NCBI GenBank assembly: GCA_945900705.1
Contig: CAMDKJ010000054.1
Span: 1 to 9,516 of the forward strand
DNA: 9,516 nucleotides
Direction of reading: 5' to 3'
Source: Bifidobacterium breve
GTDB taxonomy: Bacteria; Actinomycetota; Actinomycetes; S36-B12
Part shown: in pieces, positions 5,591 through 9,516 of the stretch
Layout: every line of letters begins with the position of its first letter
Numbering within the stretch: position 1 is the stretch's first letter
Made by a program: the position numbers and the translations under genes
The notes under the pieces: model-generated
Seen by the model: only the letters and a program-made list of their open reading frames with translations
The model's database searches: none
What the model was told of the DNA's origin: nothing

Positions 5591-7135
5591 ATGAGCGACG
5601 GTCCGCCCGACATTGAATTACCGAAGACTCCTCGCACTCCCGCGGAGGAGGTAGCCCACCGCGCAGGGGAGGCCAAAGAAAAGAGAGCAAAGCGGCAAAC
5701 ACTCTCAGCAATCACGATATCGGTTTTTTTGTGTTGGCTAGGTAGTACGGTTTTTATTGCGTCACATAAAGTTATGGCTGCGCGACTGGGTATCAGCACT
5801 CTCGAAGTGACTCTTGCACTCGCGAGTTATTCGGTTGCGCTCATTATGATTGCTATTGCAGGTGGCCGATTATGCGACATCATCGGCCGCAAACGGATGT
5901 TCATAATTGCTGGCCTAGTGTTTTCTGTGACTTCATTATTTGCCCTGCTTATTGAAGACTTTTGGTCTCTCTTGTTGGTTCGGGTAGTGATGGGACTGTG
6001 CGCAGGGATAATTCTGACTTCGACCGGTGGAGTTTTAGTCACGACCATGCATGGAGACACCCGCCATGATGGTTGGCTGCTGTGGCGTGGTGCAGGTATG
6101 TGCGGCATGGTCCTGGGCCCTGTTTTTGGCCCTGTCATAACTAGCGACGTCGAGTGGCATGTGCCGTTTCTGGCAAGTGCCTTGCTGATGCTGGTAGCGG
6201 TTGTCCTTGGTGCCTTGGGGATGAAGGAGAGCCGTGATGAAGACAGTCTCTTCAGTTTTGGGCTCTTAGCCCCGACGGTTTTGCTGGGTCTTGGATTACT
6301 GAGCCCGTACCTGGTCCTGCTAGTTTTTAAGGAGCAGATCGAGAATTGGCCTTTGGTGGGCGCTATCGTCGTCGGTGGGATCGCCTGTTTCATTGGATAC
6401 TTCGTACTCAATAGGAAGTACGATCACAAACTCTTCGATACCAACATCGTGACTCATAACCGTCGGTTGTGGCTGACCGATATTTTCGGCGGAATTCACG
6501 TAGGCGCCCTGTTTGTAGTGGTCGCCGCCTTCACGGTAATTCTGGATGCCGATACCAACTTGACTTCTTTTTGGATTGGTATCGGTATGCTGCCGCTAGT
6601 TTTACCGCTAATTACTTTGCATTTGTTGGCGCACAGATTTAGAGAAAAGTATGGGCTCACAAGGCAAAAGGAAACGATAATTGGATGCGTACTTCTCACA
6701 CTCAGCATGATTTGGTGGTTCGCGGTAGCGGCGAGAAACCCAAGTTATTGGACGATACTTCCAGCCTTGATTCTCGTAGGTGCTGGCTTTGGCCTTATCC
6801 GGCTGTATGGGCACATGGGCGTTATTAAGGTTACGGGCCAAAGATGGTCGTCCACACTTTTCGGAACTCGGACTTTCAGTAATCACATAGGTGCGGCCGT
6901 AGGCGCAGTAGTCATCGGCTATGTACTTGTTGCGGCTGCAATTGGTACTGAAACATTAGATCCGGCGGTGGCTAAGCAAGCCGGCCTGGTCGCCGGCTTC
7001 TCGATATTGGTCGTAATTGCTTCGTCGATCGTGTTCGCTGGCCTTAAGGCTGAACTTCTCGGGCTCGAGGATCCACACTGGCATGCCGCAGCAGGTACGG
7101 AGACAGGCGCGGCCGCCGGCACGACTGTGGTTTGA
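5591..7135 (+). CDS. Major facilitator superfamily transporter, DHA2-like with 14 predicted helices
   Basis: This 514-residue membrane protein has about 14 hydrophobic segments, as in the EmrB/QacA (DHA2) drug:proton antiporter family. After a charged cytoplasmic N-terminus (1-37), helices begin near residues 40, 72, 104, 126, 161, 190, 224, 253, 293, 327, 361, 387, 433 and 464. Motif A is clear in the loop after the second helix (GGRLCDIIGRK, 91-101). An Arg at the start of helix 4 (RVVMGLCAG, 131-139) fits motif B, and GPVFGP at 176-181 fits the antiporter motif C. Export of a small molecule or drug by proton exchange is the best guess; the substrate is unknown. It starts 10 bases after the phosphatase stop and ends 7 bases before the aminotransferase, so the three are probably co-transcribed. 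Hand-counted stretches 5701-5760 and 6601-6660 each have 24 G+C of 60, well below the left half of the window (39 of 60 at 1921-1980), hinting at different ancestry. Confidence 0.88.
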   Translation: MSDGPPDIELPKTPRTPAEEVAHRAGEAKEKRAKRQTLSAITISVFLCWLGSTVFIASHKVMAARLGISTLEVTLALASYSVALIMIAIAGGRLCDIIGRKRMFIIAGLVFSVTSLFALLIEDFWSLLLVRVVMGLCAGIILTSTGGVLVTTMHGDTRHDGWLLWRGAGMCGMVLGPVFGPVITSDVEWHVPFLASALLMLVAVVLGALGMKESRDEDSLFSFGLLAPTVLLGLGLLSPYLVLLVFKEQIENWPLVGAIVVGGIACFIGYFVLNRKYDHKLFDTNIVTHNRRLWLTDIFGGIHVGALFVVVAAFTVILDADTNLTSFWIGIGMLPLVLPLITLHLLAHRFREKYGLTRQKETIIGCVLLTLSMIWWFAVAARNPSYWTILPALILVGAGFGLIRLYGHMGVIKVTGQRWSSTLFGTRTFSNHIGAAVGAVVIGYVLVAAAIGTETLDPAVAKQAGLVAGFSILVVIASSIVFAGLKAELLGLEDPHWHAAAGTETGAAAGTTVV

Positions 7136-7142
7136 TCTCAGC

Positions 7143-8501
7143 ATGACCACAATCGATCGGCGCAAATTGTCCGGACTTCTGGAGCAGGAGCGAGTAAAAC
7201 ATTTAGCGCGCACTCCACTATCCCGAACCGCTTATGAAGCCGCTGACCACCTTTTTGGCCGAGTCCCGATGACTTGGATGAATAAATGGTCAGGCGGATA
7301 CCCCGTTTCTATGGCCTCGGCTCGTGGCAACCGAATCGTTGATCTAGATGGAAACGAGTATGTGGACTTTGCCTTGGGCGACACCGCAGCAATGGCGGGG
7401 CATTCCCCTGATGCCACAGTAGCTGCCGTAACAAAGCGGCTTGCCGTCGACGGTGGCATCACCACGATGCTGCCAAGTTTGGATGCCGAATGGGTTGGAG
7501 CCGAGCTAACCCGGCGTTTCGGGTTACCGCTGTGGTCGTTCGCCCTCAGTGCAACCGACGCCAATCGGTGGGCATTGCGCATCGGTCGATTAGTGACCGG
7601 TAAACCGAAAGTTCTGGCGTTTTCATATGGCTACCACGGCGCCGTCGATGAAACCTTTGTTGTTTGTGGTCCAGATGGTGAACCAGAGGCAAGGGGCGGA
7701 AATGTTGGGCCGCCGGTGCCGATTGCATATACCACGCGAGTTGCCGAGTTCAACGATTTAGCATCGGTTGAGCGCGCCTTAGCTCACGGTGATATCGCTG
7801 TGGTGATCACCGAGCCCGCGCTCACCAATATTGGCATCGTGCTACCTGAGCCGGGTTTTCTCGACGGCCTGCGCGCCCTGTGCACGCAATATGGCGCACT
7901 GCTATTGATTGATGAAACACATACTTTCTCTGCGGGCCCAGGTGGGTGCACCCAAGCCTGGAATCTGAAGCCAGACCTCTTTGTGATCGGCAAGAGCATC
8001 GGCGGCGGTGTCCCGTGCGGTGCCTATGGGATAACCAACGAAATTGCTGAAGCCATTCGCGAAAATCTTGACGCTGACCTCGTCGATGTCGGCGGCGTGG
8101 GCGGTACACTGGCTGGCAATGTTCTGTCAACAGCAGCGATGCGGGCAACTTTGGGAGAAGTACTAACCGGGCCCGCATTTGAACACATGATTGCCATGGC
8201 AACTCGGTTCACTGCTGGTGTTGAGCGAGTAATTCTGGAAACAAAAGTGCCTTGGTCGATAGTGCAACTGGGTGCGCGGACCGAGTATCTTTTTACGAGC
8301 CCGGCACCAACAAGTGGCTCGGCATCGGCTCTGGTTGAGGACGAGGAGCTTGAGGACTACCTACACTTGTTCATGTCGAACCGCGGAGTGTTGATGACGC
8401 CATTTCATAATATGGCCTTGATGTGCCCGTCGACGTCTTCAGCTGATGTTGACCTGCACACGGCCTTGTTTACCAAAGCGGTTGGTGACCTAATTAACTA
8501 A
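7143..8501 (+). CDS. Class III PLP-dependent aminotransferase (glutamate-1-semialdehyde aminomutase-like)
   Basis: This 452-residue fold-type I PLP enzyme would move an amino group between an amine or amino acid and a keto acid. Seen: GNRIVDLDGNEYVDF at 62-76, SATDANRWALRIGR at 136-149 in the place of the usual S-G-T/S-E-A motif, SYGYHG at 161-166 in the cofactor-ring region, DETHT at 257-261 with Asp257 that pairs with the PLP nitrogen, and the Schiff-base lysine Lys284 in GKSIGGG. It resembles the subgroup often labelled glutamate-1-semialdehyde 2,1-aminomutase, but the altered S-A-T-D-A motif and operon context argue against a role in haem synthesis. Similar layouts occur in beta-amino acid aminotransferases. 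The ATG at 7143 is chosen because an upstream start at 7017 would overlap the MFS gene by about 120 bases and add residues with no family character. The gap to the MFS stop is seven bases, suggesting translational coupling. The substrate is unknown; an amine released by the deacetylase is possible. Confidence 0.88.
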   Translation: MTTIDRRKLSGLLEQERVKHLARTPLSRTAYEAADHLFGRVPMTWMNKWSGGYPVSMASARGNRIVDLDGNEYVDFALGDTAAMAGHSPDATVAAVTKRLAVDGGITTMLPSLDAEWVGAELTRRFGLPLWSFALSATDANRWALRIGRLVTGKPKVLAFSYGYHGAVDETFVVCGPDGEPEARGGNVGPPVPIAYTTRVAEFNDLASVERALAHGDIAVVITEPALTNIGIVLPEPGFLDGLRALCTQYGALLLIDETHTFSAGPGGCTQAWNLKPDLFVIGKSIGGGVPCGAYGITNEIAEAIRENLDADLVDVGGVGGTLAGNVLSTAAMRATLGEVLTGPAFEHMIAMATRFTAGVERVILETKVPWSIVQLGARTEYLFTSPAPTSGSASALVEDEELEDYLHLFMSNRGVLMTPFHNMALMCPSTSSADVDLHTALFTKAVGDLIN

Positions 8502-8511
8502 CTTCCAGTGT

Positions 8512-9516
8512 TTACTGAAATAAAGTTGGCCCAGTTACCTTTAACTTCTTTTGATTGATGGGTGCGCAGCGACCGTCGAGCTCGCACTTATTACTGAACG
8601 CGCCGACCTTGACATTGGCTGGCCTACTTTCTGACCAAACAATATCGAAGGATTTACCATTGCGTTTGAAGCCGCAAGTTACGAGGCTGCCTTTGGTGGT
8701 GCACTTTTGGAAAGTGGCTCCGGTGATCCAGCCCTCGAGGGTCTGCAAGGAGATAGCAGCGTCACTTCCTTTGTTCATCTGAATGCCGAGGAGTTCAATA
8801 TCCGGTCGCCATGAGTACCAGTAGACGCGGCTCAAGCCAAGGCGCAGGGCATCAAGATAGGTGCGGGCCGTCCACTGCGCAGCTTTTGACCCGGTGATGT
8901 CCTGATCGGGATTTGCTGGGCCGGGGCCGGCAAGACCGAAGTTATTCTCGGTGTCCCAAAGTGGTTTATTGGGAGCGCCAGCGGCCTTAAGGCTGTCCAT
9001 CCACATGTTAGCCAAAGCGGCGCGATCCTTAGGTGAGCCAAGGCTGGCCGGGTAGGTATGTGCACTGAAGACGTCAACCGGCCAGTTTCTATTGGCCAAT
9101 TCGGCCAAGAACTTGGGGTAGAACTTCTTAAAGGCTCCACCGAGTCGTACTCCGGTGCTGGGCGCGACGACGGTAGCGGCCGGATCGATGGTCTTGATGA
9201 TGTCGTACGCGCGTTTGGTTAGTTCGGCAAGCTCGGCCGGGCTACCGGTAGAAAATGTCGAAAGGTTGGCTTCATTCCAGGGCTGGTAGCTGGTGATTTT
9301 GCCCTTGTAGCGGGTCACGACCGCGGTAACCCAGCGATCCCACCAAGCGAAGTCAGTTGGCATTCCGGCGGCTCCAGGCCGGGGCAGGGCGATGGGTGAG
9401 GGGTCATCACTGGCCCAGGCGGGAGTGCTGCCGAGCACCATCAGGATGTCCTTGGTGCCGTTCGTTAACGCGGTATTAACCGAGCTGTCTAAGTTAACCC
9501 AATTGTAGTTGCCATT
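8512..9516 (-). CDS. Exported clan GH-A glycoside hydrolase (GH39/GH5-like), C-terminal part, cut by the window edge
   Basis: The frame is open from the stop at 8512-8514 to the right edge (334 residues). The internal ATG at 9441 is not the true start, since the 25 codons upstream are open and fit the same domain. It reads as the C-terminal two thirds or so of a TIM-barrel retaining glycosidase. The putative acid/base is the Glu of PWNEANLSTF (codon 9273-9271) and the putative nucleophile is the Glu of PLWDTENNFG (codon 8949-8947). Other barrel landmarks are VFSAHTYP and VYWYSW. After the barrel, a C-terminal region carries four cysteines (CTTKGSLVTC and CELDGRC) that could form two disulfides, which fits an exported protein; the signal peptide would lie beyond the window. 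The visible pieces recall GH39 and PslG-like hydrolases of polysaccharide, but family and substrate are not certain. It is convergent with the aminotransferase, ten bases apart, and is probably unrelated to that operon. Confidence 0.8.
   Translation of the reverse strand, partial: NGNYNWVNLDSSVNTALTNGTKDILMVLGSTPAWASDDPSPIALPRPGAAGMPTDFAWWDRWVTAVVTRYKGKITSYQPWNEANLSTFSTGSPAELAELTKRAYDIIKTIDPAATVVAPSTGVRLGGAFKKFYPKFLAELANRNWPVDVFSAHTYPASLGSPKDRAALANMWMDSLKAAGAPNKPLWDTENNFGLAGPGPANPDQDITGSKAAQWTARTYLDALRLGLSRVYWYSWRPDIELLGIQMNKGSDAAISLQTLEGWITGATFQKCTTKGSLVTCGFKRNGKSFDIVWSESRPANVKVGAFSNKCELDGRCAPINQKKLKVTGPTLFQ

Noticed and set aside
5724..5730. Run of seven T as a possible frameshift or slippage site
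   Set aside because: The MFS frame continues correctly through it and the helix it encodes is normal.
5827..6411. 194-codon open frame on the minus strand
   Set aside because: It lies wholly inside the MFS gene, and its translation is Ser/Pro/Arg/Thr-rich without family motifs; it is a shadow frame.
7017..7142. Longer N-terminus for the aminotransferase
   Set aside because: It would overlap the MFS gene by about 120 bases, and the extra residues are Arg-rich out-of-frame readings of that gene.
8506..8517. Small hairpin CAGT/ACTG between the aminotransferase and the glycosidase
   Set aside because: The stem is four pairs, overlaps the glycosidase stop codon, and has no T run on either strand.
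9439..9441. ATG as the start of the glycosidase
   Set aside because: The frame stays open to the window edge with sensible barrel sequence, and the protein would lack its N-terminal strands and signal peptide if started here.

Overview
The window looks like a chromosomal segment of a free-living Actinomycetota bacterium. The evidence is moderately high G+C in most genes, frequent GTG starts, mostly leaderless-looking gene starts, and proteins whose best remembered relatives are actinobacterial. Nothing marks it as plasmid, phage or transposon. I saw no tRNA, rRNA, CRISPR array or insertion sequence. Coding density is very high: the largest gap between genes is 64 bases, so there is no empty stretch to describe.

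Layout, left to right: (1) 1-811, minus, the N-terminal propeller part of an oligopeptidase B-type peptidase, running off the left edge. (2) 853-2763, plus, a family 5 (peptide/nickel type) ABC substrate-binding protein with an unusual C-terminal membrane anchor, divergent from the peptidase across 41 bases that hold an inverted repeat. (3) 2828-3862, minus, a self-processing P1/S58 aminopeptidase (DmpA/BapA family). (4) 3892-4941, plus, a zinc deacetylase of the acetylpolyamine amidohydrolase/histone deacetylase superfamily, divergent from the aminopeptidase across 29 bases. (5) 5002-5580, a histidine phosphatase. (6) 5591-7135, a 14-helix major facilitator exporter. (7) 7143-8501, a class III PLP aminotransferase. 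(8) 8512-9516, minus, an exported clan GH-A glycoside hydrolase running off the right edge.

Genes 4-7 are co-directional with gaps of 60, 10 and 7 bases and probably form an operon, perhaps with an extra promoter before the phosphatase. Genes 1-4 share a theme of taking up and hydrolysing peptides and amides. Gene 7 would remove the amino group of a product, and gene 6 would move a small molecule across the membrane. A reasonable inference is a scavenging locus for peptides and acylated amines (acetylpolyamines, or beta-amino acid compounds, given the BapA-like catalytic triad). No gene here proves the substrate. The glycoside hydrolase belongs to a separate, convergent unit.

The two most unusual items are the orphan binding protein tethered by a C-terminal helix, and the combination of deacetylase, phosphatase, exporter and aminotransferase in one run. 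The MFS gene is clearly poorer in G+C than the left half of the window.
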